30,350 nucleotides of DNA. Source: Saccoglossus kowalevskii. Lineage: Eukaryota > Hemichordata > Enteropneusta > Harrimaniidae. The notes beneath the pieces were generated by a model. It was not told where the DNA came from. It worked only from the letters and a program-made list of their open reading frames with translations, and made no database searches. The translations under genes and the position numbers were made by a program. Of the stretch, positions 9,784 through 24,200 are shown in pieces. Every line of letters starts with the position of its first letter. Position 1 is the first letter of the stretch. The stretch covers positions 1,000,783 through 1,031,132 of the forward strand of contig NW_003139317.1 of NCBI RefSeq assembly GCF_000003605.2, given 5' to 3'.

Positions 9784-12700
9784 TGCTGATCGTAATACCA
9801 CACTCCGGTTATATACCGTATTAGTCCCGAATAACCTCAAATTATTTCATTTGAGAAAATTTGATGCAAAATATAATTTGCATCGTATTATCGCAAGCAT
9901 TTAATATCGAGTAAACTTCAACAAATCCTTGTTATCCGATTCAGTTTTGCCACTGTTTATGTAGGAATCGTTATCGTGTAGCATTATAATATTCGTCTAA
10001 TATAATATATTACAACACCACAGGGTCAGTAGTTCGTCTGCCCGTCAATAATAGACGCATTCGTTTCGTTAGTTTTCTCCAGGCGTGTGTCAGATGCACT
10101 ACTTTATCGCTTAAATAATTTAGATCCAACAAAGTGTACGTGATGCCCATGGGATCAGATGAATAACTGTTGTTTAGTCAATCAATAATAGAATCCAAAA
10201 GATGTGTCAGCCCACGTACTTTCGGGTCTGTGAGCGGCATGTTATAGAGCTCCTTAACTACGTCGACGATTTTGTTTCAGGCATTATCAGATGTTGGTAT
10301 ACAGCTTCAAATATGACGTAGTATATAATCTCGATTAATCGAGAGTAAACCGGTTTTTGGCGTAAAATTAGGTTTCATCATGGACATTTTAGCATCCATT
10401 TAATCAAGAAACATTTTAAGTGTGTTTGCCTTCATAGATATACAGATTAGTAAAGCAATAAAGAAGCTGCTGTACAATTCGTTATAATAAAGGGAAACAA
10501 ACCGTTAAATGTTGATTTATAGGTTTGCACTATATTCTCGGCAACATATAATGCTGTTTATTAGTCAGTGCATCGCTGACGGCCTTTAATAACTTGTTAT
10601 AACACTAATTAATTGTTATTAATAAATATTTCGAAACTCTTGAGTTGGCTACCCACATCTTCATGTATCGATGTCGACTCATACATAAATACTCAGCCAC
10701 TGAATTAGGCAAAGCCAATTAACAGCAACTATTTTCAATACTGGGCTGTATCATGTTCCGTACTTGTTATATAAGAAATAAGGTGAGCATGATCAATACA
10801 AGCAATATATCGGATCTAATATGCGGGTTTTTTTTGTATAGTATTTTATTACACAACAAGTCGGGTAAATCTCAGTAGATGTACATGTGTCCATATTATT
10901 TAGCACTTTTTAATAGGGATTTCAGTCACGTAGTTAATGACATCGGAAGAAGTGGGGGCAGCTACCCTTTCAAAAACTACAAAATACGTGAGCAAAACTA
11001 AAAGCAAAACAAAATAAAAATTACCAGTACTTCTAACCTAATATCATATGGTCATTTTCGGGAAATTGCAACCCATTGCGAGTAGCCGTTTTGACTATAC
11101 GGGAGAATAACAACTGAAACATTTGATAATCCTGGCAAGCGCCGTGAACGCGAGCGTGACCTCCAAATTTGACCCGGTGTTCTAAATCTAGAGAAGGTTC
11201 CCGCGTTGGAATGGACCGTACGATTTTGAAAATGCCACAGAAATCAAGTAGCTGTCATCAGCTATAGAATGAGGGGTGATAGGTGAGAATCGGCTGAAAA
11301 TTGGCGAAACGGCAATAAAAACAAACGTTTAACGGCAATTTTCGTATCGACTTACATCTTTCTGGCATATTTATCACTCATAATTTGTAAACAATTTTAA
11401 TAGACAAAAATCTAGTTTTTGTGAGTGTGACATCATTTTAGAAAGTGCGACAAGTCAATGTACCTCCGTAGCCTCACCTCCATTCCGGTACTTTGTTTAC
11501 ATGAACGCCATTTTCATGTACAAAGAGAATTTTTCACTAGTTCACTTTCATATACGGCAAGATACGTTTATTTTGTTTTTTAGCATATCGAAAATGCAGC
11601 GCAAATGCAAAGTAAAACGAATTGTACATGTTAGAGCATTCACAGCTGTAAAATTGATTTCACATTTTCCGGGCAGCTCCCAGTTATGTTTTCCATGCAT
11701 ACTTCTTTTTTAAGTTGCCAAAAAATAAGCTGTATATTATGCTAAAATGTTATCTTAGATTTGTTTATTCGTGTCAATGCTCTTGTTTCATAAATATTAT
11801 TTTAGCGTAAAAATAAGCAAAGCTTGGTAGAACGCATAGCCGGTCGATGAGGGCGTTTTCAATGCATTTGTATAGGAATAAAAACGAAGGCAACATAAAC
11901 GAAAGTAAAACTTGTTTATCTTTATTGACACTGACAGATGATTTAAGATGAAATTTGAATATGGCCTGTTTCCGTGGCAACAAGTGATTATGACTATCCC
12001 CGACTTGAAAACATAACAAAATGTGAGATGCTATTCACTAAGAAGCATTGCCCAATATGTGGGATGTTTTCTCAGTCATATTGTCTTAATTAGTTATATT
12101 ATTTCCATGGTAACAGATGGTCATGACATTAGATAAACATTGATATAAAGTTCATTTGTTGAAAATTTGGTGAAAATTTGATAAAAAATGGGAAAGATAT
12201 GGCAGTTTAAGTTCAGCTCCGATTATAGAATTAGTGCCTAGATTCATCCAAAATGGTGCCATTGTCTTTACTATTCAGTAGTGCTTTGTTGTGTCATCCT
12301 TTGTCCAAAATTAAGAAATGCTAATTGAAGCTACAAAGTACCTTATCTCAAAAACGGTTACCCCGATTTTCATCACATAAAATGCATTGCATTGCTCTAG
12401 TAGAGATCTTTCCACCATGTGAACTACTCTGAGGTATGTGTATAATTTCCCCTTGAAATCCCTATTTTTAACGCGTTTTACGTCGAACGTTATTAATTAT
12501 GTAGGTATTTCATGTCAACGGTTAACTGTTTCAAATTGCGTTCACCAGAAGAATGCCATATATCTATTAGCTATGGCAATATATCTGTTGAAGCGACGGG
12601 TCTCATATGCTAAGTGCAGTCACTAGTAAAACAGTCAGCAATTACGCATGCTTAGTGATGATAATCCGATAAAAGGTGTGGTAAATTGGAAGTAATCGCA

Positions 12701-13389
12701 AGATGAAAGGTGCAAAGATCGAGGCATAAAGTGGTTCATTGAGTGGTCTATATTTCATGCGTAAAGTAGAGGATTTCTGTAAATGGATAGGAATTGCATC
12801 ATCAACTCACGTAGCAAGTGCATTGTATCGGCAGCTGGACATGTTGTGATGTTGCCCGGGGATAGTGAGCATCGGTGTATTGGACCCCTCCGATCGAGGG
12901 TGGATAAAATATACATTTAACATAGTAACTAAACTTCAATTCAGACTAGCATTATTTGCTCCGAAACTAACTAGATCGCGCATGTGGAATTTGACTGTTA
13001 ACTGGCAATCGAACGTGTGTCTCGTGGGCAGTTTTCATCTACTGGGTTGCTTGAATTATTAATTTTTTTTCCAAGCTCCATCCTGGCTGGGCTAGACTTA
13101 CTTTATTCGTAATTTTAGAGAACGTATTCCATTTGAGGGGAATAATTCTAAAATTAAACAAATTTGTTTATATGTTTAATAAGTTTCTATTCATCTTCCT
13201 TAAAAATTGAATGTGACTATTTCTATGTCTGAAAAATTAGGGTTGTCTTAAATCTAATTCTTCAATTCGATTTGTGTGGGTGACGTGGAAAAGTTTAAAT
13301 TTGCCCACTTTCTCATTACTACACGCCGTTGTGGCCATAAAAAGATACGTGATACACGTGGTCGATTAGACTGAAATCATAAAATGGTA
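9784..13389. other. Intron 1 interior, no gene recognised
   Basis: AT-rich sequence with scattered open frames of up to about 80 codons, none protein-like. The stretch 11080-11510 is richer in CpG than its surroundings and ends in a small imperfect hairpin (11491-11525), but I could not identify an element in it. Confidence 0.5.
11491..11525. repeat. Imperfect hairpin
   Basis: CTTTGTTTACATGAA and TTCATGTACAAAG are inverted copies, apart from two extra T bases, separated by about seven bases. It would form a 13-bp stem. No function can be inferred. Confidence 0.55.
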
Positions 13390-13442
13390 CACATACATGC
13401 ATACATACATACAGACATACAGACAGACAGACAGACAGACAG
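13390..13442. repeat. (CATA)n/(CAGA)n compound microsatellite
   Basis: Runs of ACAT/CATA pass directly into a CAGA run of about six units. A simple compound repeat in intron 1. Confidence 0.9.
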
Positions 13443-16400
13443 AAAAAAGTTATTTCCTACACCCATTGCGTGTATAAATGATGAATTGATTAAACATGAT
13501 AGCATTGCAGATGACATTTGTTAGCGTAACATAGCAACGGAGATGACGGCGAGAAAACCTTTCAAACATAAAGTCAATCTGTCTGAGACATGATTCATAA
13601 TAATGATATATGTAAAGCTAAATGCAATCGTTGACGTATTTGGATTGTCTAATGAGTATATTAAAGTGACACTGGTTTATCTCGTGCAATAATAACTACT
13701 AACGATGCAGATAGTTAGGGGCAGTTAATTTTGCGTTGAGTTGAATCCTCCTATGAACATGTATATATAGTGTGTTTGTTTCTCGTTATAGAACTAATGA
13801 CATAAAAACAAACTTTTTTTAGTTGGCATATAAATGCATAAATCTTACTCTTAATTCAATAAGTCTAGCTGTAGTTTACATCCAAACACAACCACTCAGC
13901 ATAGCATAGCCAAATTTGTCTTATGTTAAATTCATGATCGATAAGTTCTAAGCGCAAATCATACACAACGCCAAAAAAAAAAAATTCTAACTGGGAGACG
14001 AATGTGCCATGCGCTTAATGGTGCGGTTACGGGAGCGACGTTCCGAGAACATTGTTTTAGGGTTTATGGGTGGTCAGCAATAAACAAACAATTAATATTA
14101 TTAACAAATCATTCAATTAGAATATTGAGTGTCATGATTTTCAATTTATCCTTTCACGTTTCCGTCTCCAAATGCAAAATATTCATCAGTCGTGCCCTTC
14201 CCTTTTTCCTACCCCCAGCGATTTCCAGCATTTACGCACCAAATGCACATACTTAAGAGGTATGGATTGACAAGGTTTGGTTTTCTTTTTACAATCTTGA
14301 TAGAAGGGAATCTACATATAAAATTGTCTTCTAGATGTTTTAAATTGTTTGTTTAAAAGCAAGTTTGTGTTTATCCCATTTATTTGTGCATTTTTAATCT
14401 GTTCATTATATTTTATTTGAATTTTCCTGCTACTGGAAGTTAGCAAGAATGCTAATAACAAATCTGTCTATATCAATTCTTAAAATACCGTCAACGGTGT
14501 TCACAAATTTCAAAAAAACAAAACAATATAAGTGGATCAATGTTCTGTAAAAAAAAAATAGTACACGAACTGACTGAAGTGGTGTATTCCACAGTGTATT
14601 GTACACTTGTTGACTTACCTCATATGTTAAGTTAATTGTTTGCAAATACATAATTTATTCCATAAGACTGACATGTTTCGCATTTTGTTTGTTATGTGTT
14701 TGATATTACAAAATACCTCAAATTACAGCAAGTCAATGTTCAAAAACAATTTCTATTAATATAGGTCTCATCCATAATTATATCGTCTTAGTGCGATATA
14801 CTTGCATTACCGCGGGGAATGCTTCAAGTTAGATGAAACTCTACTCGTAAATACAATTCTTGGGAAAGAATAATTTAATCTGAAATTACCCACTCCCACG
14901 GGTTTACAGTAACAGTTTTATCAGTACGATGTCTTTGTTGTAGTCAGTATATAACCAGAAGATTAGAAGTCTATCATAACAATATGGCATCTGTAATATG
15001 ACAATAATGAATCCGCTAGAGTACCTTGATAACCGTGGATTCTACGCCCCCGGCGTTAATATCATCAAGCAGAGAATTGCGAATCTGTGAATCCAATAAG
15101 TCGCTGTGAAGAACGGGTTATTGATATTGTAATATACAGTCAATTTATGCGAAGTGTTTATGGGCCTCTTTCTCCATCCAAACATCAGTTTCAACTCCAT
15201 TGTTGGAGTACTCTCATAATGCGTGATTATATGGCCACGTAAAAGAAGAGGCCATGCACCTAACGACACACTGCCATGATGTGATATGTAGTTAGATGAG
15301 CGGTGATATATCCAGTAATATATCAGATTCAATAATTCTCTCCAGAAACATGTGGTCTACTATGCATCGAATAAATGTCACCGATGCATTAATAAGCTTT
15401 GTAATGCAGTTGGTAGATTTGTACACAAGCCTGTTGTAACTGCCAAAAGACAATGTTTATGTTAAGGCAAGTCAATTCTTGGATACATTATATAGTGTGA
15501 AGTAAACATAAAATGTGTTTTTAAACACCCTGCTTATGCACATACCAATCCAGCGAATGTGCTGAGAAACTTTCACACCATTAGTTGGGTGTACTATTTA
15601 CATAAATGTGTCATTTATTATTTATATGGACAATGCACCTTTTTTGTAATATCATGTGTTAAAAGCCGAGCATTAGAGAAAACTTAATATTTGAGCTACA
15701 CAACAGTGAAAATAATTTTTAGTTGGAAATATTATTGGAATATAATCACTAAATTTAGAATTGTTAATGGAAAGTACATTTCCGATATACATTAAAATGA
15801 AACATAGTTTCTCAGTTTCTTTTGTCTTTTAACCAATTTATGTGAGGCATATTTGTGCTTCATGCGAATGAAAACAAAATAAAGCTGCACCAACCTGTTT
15901 TACGATTTGTTTCATTTGAATTTGTAGTAACTTGTTGTGAAAAATATGCCCTCAAAATCCATAGTTTGTTTGTCACTATATGTGTTGTAGCACAATTACA
16001 AAGTCAAATTAAATTGTACTGCTCAATCTCAATAAATTATCCCAAACTCTCTATAGCTGTGATCTCAATTTACTTTTCCAATTTCGACAACCTAATAATA
16101 GAGTTGAAACATTAATTCACGAACTAATGAAATCATTATTTCCATGTGTCGAACCTTTATAAACACCAAATGATTTCCAGCCTCATCCAAGAATAAATAA
16201 TGACGTTGATAGAAAAGTGAACTTGCATATTCTCTATAAAGGATTTCACAATGCAGAGATGCACGCGCAACGTCAAGAAAATTCTTCACAACTGTCCAAG
16301 GAATTAAGTGCTCAGTTCACCAATCGCAAGGTCAGAATAATTGTGCCAGTTTCTTTCGTCATGAGCTACATAAATACTTTTTGTAAATAGTTTTTTTCTG

Positions 16401-16780
16401 TTTTTTTACATGGATATTAGTTATCTGCATTCTCCGGAGAACGTCTATTCATATAAATAAGCAGTCTAATCGAATTCATATTTAAATGTTGAAACGTAAT
16501 TGTATTTCCTGAAATGTGCCATTTTAAGTGCAAGATCTGAAACCTGTAGAGATTTCAAGTAGTAGGTAGCGTGAAGCTAGCCTGGACTATTACAGACTAG
16601 CGTACATGGCCACAGACAAGAAATTGCAACTATTGGTAGTCGTAGCAGATATTGGTTGAACAATTCTTAATAGGAAGACAAATGTTGGAATCAAACTTGA
16701 CATCTGTAAAAATAGCCTTGACATTGCTAAATGTAAGATGTTAAAATTGACCTTATTATATGTTGTTATTATAGTCCTTA
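13443..16780. other. Intron 1 interior, no gene recognised
   Basis: AT-rich, without recognisable exons or elements. A 79-bp exon-like stretch on the minus strand near 15025-15103 was considered and rejected. Confidence 0.5.
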
Positions 16781-16822
16781 CTTCGTAGATGTAACACGTG
16801 TTCCCGTAAAAAACACAGAAAT
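16781..16822. repeat. 42-bp dispersed direct repeat, copy A
   Basis: It starts CTTCGTAGATGTAACACGTG and matches copy B at 17372-17413 in the same orientation, with about five differences in 42 bases. Both contain a CACGTG palindrome. It is probably the remnant of an older repeat. Confidence 0.7.
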
Positions 16823-17371
16823 ACAACTGGTTGTATTTACGAGTCAACTAACGTTTTCATGTGTGTAAAATTTAAAGTTGCTTGTGTTATACGAATATCC
16901 AATGATTGCTTCAACTACCATTGCCTGCAATGTCGCATTCAAATGCATCCTTCGAATTAGATTTTAAACCGCATTGAGCGACCAATTTTGAAAAACTCAC
17001 AAAATTAGTGTTTCTTATATTGTGCACAGGAGAGGGTTATATGCGGACAGTAAAACAAGGCATATTGTACATCATATTCAAATTTCAGCCGATCAAAACA
17101 CATAACACTTACTCAATAACGCAATGTAGGAGCTTGCCGTTGATTGGCTGATTTATGCGCCGACTTACACATTATTTCCAAGCTAAGGGGCATACTAATC
17201 AGTGATAACGCGACGAACAATAAACTTATACTACGCGAATAATTCTCTATTCCCTGTGCTATTGTCATCTCTGTAAACAACTAAACTTCTCCGAATGGTG
17301 ATTTTGAATTTTAAAAGTGGGTCTAATCGGCGACGTACTTTATTCCACCTAGATCATTAATGACGTCTTTC

Positions 17372-17413
17372 CTTCGTAGATATAACACGTGCTCTCGTAA
17401 AAGACACACAAAT
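17372..17413. repeat. 42-bp dispersed direct repeat, copy B
   Basis: It starts CTTCGTAGATATAACACGTG. It is the partner of copy A about 590 bp upstream, with the same orientation and about 88 percent identity by hand alignment. Confidence 0.7.
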
Positions 17414-17782
17414 GTTACGTGGAAAATTGATCTGCCGTTACAAATTTGTGTGAAACGTCATTTATTTTAAAATATTTTATTCTGCGTGAAAAAAAAAAAT
17501 CCCTGAGTGCAAGCTTGACAGGCAGAGCGAAGCAGGAAGCAGGAATAACCTCAGGTTGACCTTTCGTTGCGCGTATCACATTTCTGTGGCACCTGCGCAA
17601 ACATAATGCAATTGAATAACGTTGATGGCCGCCTGCGATGACATACATCCATAATAATAATAAAAACTGCATTATATTGAATACGAGGACATATTCTTTT
17701 TTTAAATGATCTGTTATGATACCCTGCGATTTTAAAATAACGGAAAAGCTGTTTGTGAGTCATTATTGACACGATGAAGATT

Positions 17783-17897
17783 TGTTGTTACGTATGTTGG
17801 AGTATTCTGCGTTACGTATAATGAAGAAGTATTGCGTGAAACGTGTGATGAAAAATAAAATAAAATGTTATATGTTACGTATGATGGAGTATTATAA
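17783..17897. repeat. Degenerate tandem repeat, unit about 25 bp
   Basis: GTTACGTATGTTGGAGTATT, GTTACGTATAATGAAGAAGT and GTTACGTATGATGGAGTATT recur, with a diverged unit and an AT-rich insert between the second and last. On the minus strand it gives a short Thr/Tyr/Val-rich frame that I do not regard as coding. Confidence 0.7.
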
Positions 17898-20800
17898 CTG
17901 GGTGGGGTGGGATTGATGTTCAAACAAAGGCCGGAAACGACAGTTGAACAAATGAGGGATATGATCTCAATAGCCATATTTGGTAGTTCCATACCTGATT
18001 AATATCAATAATATGAAACACCCGGCGGACATTTGCAATCATGATTCATTTTTTTTAAATTAGGTCGATTTCCATTTCTAGTTCTCCACTTCATGCTCTA
18101 CCATTGCAGTGCTCCATCTGGCCATATGTTATTTTGTTTTATTTTTATGTTCACGTAACGGTGTCAATTTCGCTCGTTCGCAAAACTCGGGTTGATTTCC
18201 CACGAGAAACCGTAAACCGTCTTTGTTGATGTCGATAACTATTCTTGGTTACAGTGTCTCCATAGAAGAGGGCAAATCAACAAAAGTGTTGATATGACGT
18301 GGGAATGGTGCCTGTGTATTCATATTCCCAGGGAATTAATTTCGGCGTGCTGGAAATTCTATTACAATTCATGCTGCCCACTAAACGAACGCACGTATAC
18401 AAGAGAAAATGTCAATTTAGTAATTAGAGTAAATTGATAGTACATATATTTCTCTTTATCTTTCCCGTTCGCTCTTTCGTTCGCCCAACTGACTAACCGA
18501 CACATTGATCTAGGTAAATTCAGAATGAGTGATTAGTGATACATTTAGAAATTACGAGTAAAATTTACGACGACAAATGCCGTACAGTTGACTAATGTCA
18601 CATTAAAGTAAGGAACAGTATAACTTGAACGGTTTGTTTGTATGATCGCTTTCCATGCACGTGTGCTAACGTTGTTGTATTATTTGTTTTATCTGTGGTT
18701 GCCTTGTACTTTAATTCAAATAATGCGCATGGTATTGAAAAAAACACTGCCACCAAAATAAGACATAACAATAAATAATCATGTCTATGTAATACATGAT
18801 TGATACACGCGTCTCCAAACTCCAGACGCGTATGTGAATATGCACCGAACACACTATACTGTCCTCGGTTGTAGTAGTTGAGGCTGCCTAAACAAGCCAC
18901 GCCTTGTATAGTTTCATATGCCACGTGGATTTGCTATCACTTTCATTCTGAAATCACGACGGGTTTCCAATTCAATCAATATAATGGATTATGTGAATAA
19001 TTGGCCCCATGATAGTAACCTAACTGAACTTCACTATCAACAACAGTTGTTGTTTGGTGCCCTTGTATATTTTTCTTTATCCTCCATGCACTGTGATGGT
19101 GTATAGAAATATATAATGTATATACATATAAATCTACCTGGCTGGTCATATTCTCTTTTTCGGCTAGATAAAAAAAGGTTCTACACAAAATAAAATTGTA
19201 TTAATTTATATTAAGACTATGCATTTGGCGGATTAGTTACGATTTTGCTGTTATTAACTGCGCGTGCGCGTTTGCTCCATTGTACGCTGGACTCATTTTA
19301 ATGTCCGCAAAATGTGACATTGAAAACTACTCCCTTCAGTTAATTGCCGTGACAGAAATGCATCTGTCATAAAGCCTTAGACACATCTGAATTTCACTGC
19401 GACAAGCAAATGTTTTTTTTTAATGACGAAACCGAAATTACAGAACTTGTTTAATAAGAGTCGATTCCATTATTCGAAGTTCATTGAAAACGACTACGCG
19501 GACTTAACTGCAGATGACAGGTGTATTGTTCGTTATCAAAACGTCACATTTTATTTAAACTTGTCATAAATTGAGATATTTGCAGCATGCGGGTAAAATA
19601 TAACGATGTTGCTTTTTCTTGGAATTATCCGATTAATTACATGTATAGCACTATTAAAATTAGCTGTGAAAATATAATTTTGCATCTTACAGAGAAAGAG
19701 TTTCAGAACGTGGGGTAACTGCACTTTGCTTGGCTCTACAAGTAATTTACAATGTAATGACCTGTCCACTACAATGATTAAATGTCATAAGACGAAGACC
19801 TTGTGGAATTGTACTGAAGTATACATTATTAATGAACGTGGCGTACGTACAATAGCTCGTCTACCTGTCATTTACACTGGGCAAATTCTCATTACATTAA
19901 GTATTCAACGGCGATTGAAGTAGCGATTCTTGCCTTATTTCAGAGGAACATGGAATATCAGTTATTGATGTGCTGGTTTTGTCTGTTGATATATCTATAA
20001 TGCGCCGTGTGTATAATTATAACACTCATGTATTGAGGAATGGCATTGATTCAGGAAATATGTCGATTTCACTCTGCGGTTATTTTTCGCGAAACATGTA
20101 AAACTACACAAGGCGGGAACGGGGTAGATGGGTATTGTTACAGTAGTCATATTTGAGTTTGCTAGTAGAATGATTTTGGAATATTACTAGAATATACTAA
20201 TTTACAAAGTATGAATAATTCATGGGAAGTTATCATATACGAATTTAACGAATATCTAACATTATAGTCGAGCGCCAAATATTCCCTGAATTCCCTATTA
20301 AAAAAGGGGGTAAAGAATTAGTCATTATATGCACGACACGGAACACACAGTGGACTTACAATATATATTCGCGATAACCTCTTCTCTTCTCTTGTTTTGA
20401 AATTCGGAATCATTTCTATTCAAGTTTTTTTTCATTGGCTCATTTTTAATTGTATTCAACATTATTTGAATATTCTAAACAAAATATACTAATCATCTGG
20501 GAGAGTATACAATAACTAGTTACTAATTATGTACAACGTGTTTTATAGGTTACTCCATATGCATTTCGTTTACGAGTGATCTGAGCTTGCGTACAATGAA
20601 TTGAATACGTATAATTCTAATTGAGTATATGAAATATCATCTAAATTTTCAGATTTATATCACATACATTAGAAAGCAGTATTTGACTATAAGAACCAAC
20701 GTGACAAAATAAACGGATCATGAAAGCTAATATCTTCCTATAGTATTTCTTTGAAACATTGCAATATCCTTTGTAAGGTGCTTAGCGGTGTTTGTTATGA

Positions 20801-21050
20801 CCCACGATTGCATCCAGACATTGAAAACTTGCATATCGAAACTACCAATATTATAATAATTTATATGCGTGTTTTTAAAATTACTTGAACGCTTGTGATT
20901 ACATATCAATTAATAATAACTGTGTTCAAGTGCAGAACGTTCCTATGAACCAAATAGTTACCATTTTAGCAATAATTCCACGCGATTCCTACGCTCGAGT
21001 GTCTTATTAAAAAACGATTTTCACAGAGAAACATCGCTCACAAAATCAAA
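17898..21050. other. Intron 1 interior, no gene recognised
   Basis: Open frames of up to about 108 codons occur on the minus strand near 18600-18924, but they have no recognisable family and no good splice sites. No repeats were identified. Confidence 0.5.
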
Positions 21051-21051
21051 A

Positions 21052-21222
21052 TACCATGGATAAATATGTATACCATGAGTAATTACGTATACCATACGTA
21101 TACATCACGGATAGATGCGCACATCACGGTGAATGTTGTATACGCATTTCACGGGAAAATACGCATAAAACTGATTGGAACGCATATTACGGGTAGAAAT
21201 GCAAATCATGGGTTTGTCGGCT
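21052..21222. repeat. Degenerate minisatellite, unit about 19 bp, about 8-9 units
   Basis: The recurring pattern is approximately TAtcACGGgtAaATacGcA. Examples are TACCATGGATAAATATGTA, TACCATGAGTAATTACGTA, TATTACGGGTAGAAATGCA. Unit lengths vary from 11 to 25. The repeat makes up the first half of an open frame on the plus strand (21066-21416), which I treat as spurious. Confidence 0.75.
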
Positions 21223-24200
21223 CAATTTTACGGATGTTAAAAGTTAAACCGTTTTGTCATGAATACGGAACATTCTATATACAAATTTTATTCTCATTGC
21301 CACATTGGGAAGATCTACATAAATTTAAAAAAAAATGTTTGGACAACAGTGACAAAAATACCAATGTGAAAAAAATAATCGTGTTTAGCAAACTTAAGAC
21401 AAAACTATTCACATAAATTGATTAATCATCAGTAATGAACCTGTTTTAATTATTTGGGTAGTTCTTATAAATTCAATTGTATGCGCGATACAAAATATAA
21501 CCGCTTAATTAATTGCTATTTATAAAAAGAAATTGACAGGTAAAACATATATTTTGACAAGTAAAAGCATATGAAGCGAAATGATTAATTACATGCTATA
21601 TCTACTCAATTTTATTGGTAAGCCTGAAACCATTAGAAAAGTTATTGAACGTCTTATCACGGTAATGTTGTTGTTGGCTTAAAACCATAACTTTAAAGGG
21701 TCGCTAATATAATGCATTAAACAAAGATAATTAGAATTCAGAGCACATTATTAGAGAACAAAACCTTGGTCAACTATCTATCAAGGTGCATTTATAAGAT
21801 CTATGGCAGGTAGCCAATAGTACACTAGTGTCAAACAAATTGGCGTTCTTCGTTTTGTACATAATTGTTTTGGGTAAGCAATACGGTTTAAGAAGAATTC
21901 TACTAGTGTTTTTTTTACACGTGCGTATATATTAGCGGATATATAGCAGTGTCAATATTTTGTGTCACAATCTGTCTACAACTACTTGTTTTAATATTAG
22001 TTTACTGACAATCTGTTCTTTGAGAAACACGGTAAAATAATATACATAACATGCCATTTTAGCAACAGTTTCTATGGATAACACTGAAAACCCACTAATA
22101 TATTGTGATTGTTCTAATACTTCTAGTTATCAAGAAATGCCTTGTAAGACACGATATATATTCTATCGCCATATGTCACCGAGTAAAATTGTGAGATATA
22201 TCCTTGCCATAGCAAACAATGGTAAATGTTCTGAAATAAACAAAATATGCTTTTACCACGGTATTTTATTGATCGATTTTCTCCAAACTGAGTACGGTGA
22301 CCATATATTTTTAATCTATTTTCTTCATTGTTGTAACATGATATACCAAATATGTGAAAATGAAGAAAACGACAATATTACCACTATTGTGTAGCGTTCT
22401 ATCTCAACAACGTCAGAATCTGACATAATTTCGAACACTGTAACCTTTAGGATGTAATGTACAGTTATTCATTTCAAACAAAATTATACATGCCCGATAT
22501 AAACAATAAACATGAAAATTTATCACAACTAATTTTCAAAAGTACCTACGTTTTTTTGGGTGTGAACGTGCTGAAATGTTGTAATCTGGATTATGCTGAT
22601 TTAATTTTTGAAAATTAAACAGAATTGCAAATCCCTAATGTGATCCTAGAAAATAATCCTCGGTTAAATGGCACTGACGTATTTCATTTAAGAACAGATA
22701 GTATTCGTATTACTAAATCCAAATCGGGTCTACCTCGTATTTTGTGATATCCATTTCGTCCCATTATGATTCCATTGTGCACATTGTCCACCATTGTGCA
22801 CTGTTTTGTCGAATGAATGCCTCTAATTCCTGTCACGAAAATGACTGATTGAACTATTTAAAGACAGGATGTTCGAATAAACTGACTGATTGCCGCAAAT
22901 ACTCCAAACTACAGAGACCTGGAGCATTAAATCAAGTTTTGTAGTACGGTTCGTGTTTTGCTCTATGTTTTTTTTTTTCTTAATTTGATTTTGACAAATA
23001 GTAGAGTAGAACCATGTCTGATCTGTTATGTAACGTATATGAATGCAGTGTGTTTTAGTTTCTCTGTCTATATATAATAATAAATGTATAAATACAAAAA
23101 TACATACTGTTGCGTATAGAATGCTAAGAAATTAGCGTTAATCGATGGGCATGGCACATTAGGACGACGAAGAGACAAACTACCACGGGTAGAGTTCGAT
23201 GAATTTTCAGTTAAATGCAATATTTGAAGACGCTGAATCATTAATAGCTCGCAACATAAAATATCGCAATTTACAGTCAATATGAAAAGGATATTAATAT
23301 AACAAAGTAGCATTTGATTCGTTTCGGTCAATATGCTATATGAAAAAAGAATATTGAGAAATATTGATTTTTTTACGTTTTATTAATATTGACACAATTA
23401 TATTCCACAGGTGTAATGCGTACATTTATATTGCTAAATCGCGCGAGAAAAGAGATCAAAACAGGTCTGAGCGTCGCTCGAGTAACAATAAGTACACCTG
23501 CGTTTTATTTATCTGCAAGAGTTCGAACTCCTAAACACTTTAGGTCGGTCCCAACTGAACAGTTCCCCCAGATCATAGATTTGTTCAATAATTCGAAGTG
23601 TTTCTTTTTAGTTCTACAAGTTGTTATATCCAATTAACATATAATAAATTGTATTCATAATACTGTAGGCCTCCGGCCTCAAGCTATACTCATTGTAATT
23701 ACATAACATGTTACAGAGGACAATGTTATTTTACAGTGACTGAAAAAGAACAAGAAAATATGAAAAGAACATGAACTGTCAGACTAAAATATTTATATAT
23801 ATTCAATTAACATAATGACCAGCTATTGGCGTACATATATTGATCTTTATTCCAATTATATGACCATCAGCTCCAAATTTATAAATATATAACAATTGAA
23901 CACTGCATAATTTTATAATAGCTCATCAGTAAATTAGATTCAGATTTTTTTTTTCGATGGTAGTCCTAAGCAGTAATACGCTACAAAATCACATCACTAT
24001 GTGATGTAAGTAATTTTTGTTAATCATTATTGGAAAACAGTGTCGTAGAAGTAATTACAACCATGGATTTACGCATAGTAACTGCCAACGCAACATATTG
24101 TAATTCCGTGGTCATTTCCGCACTATTAAAGATATTAAAATCGATCATTTCGTACGTATATAGCCAGAACCTTTTAATAAAGTTCTCAATATAATGGCAA

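Noticed and set aside
15025-15103. Exon-like minus-strand stretch (acceptor TTCTTCACAG, donor AAG|GTACTC, reading DLLDSQIRNSLLDD)
   Set aside because: In the phase needed between arrestin exons 1 and 2 it contains a stop, and its length (79 bp) would shift the frame. It has no recognised homology.
22074-22394. 106-codon plus-strand ORF
   Set aside because: Codon use follows the AT-rich background, with no domain, signal peptide or splice context. It is within the size expected by chance in 30 kb of six frames.
22619-22747. 42-codon plus-strand stretch that looks mildly protein-like
   Set aside because: Too short, no ATG and no recognised motif; chance open frames of this size are common here.
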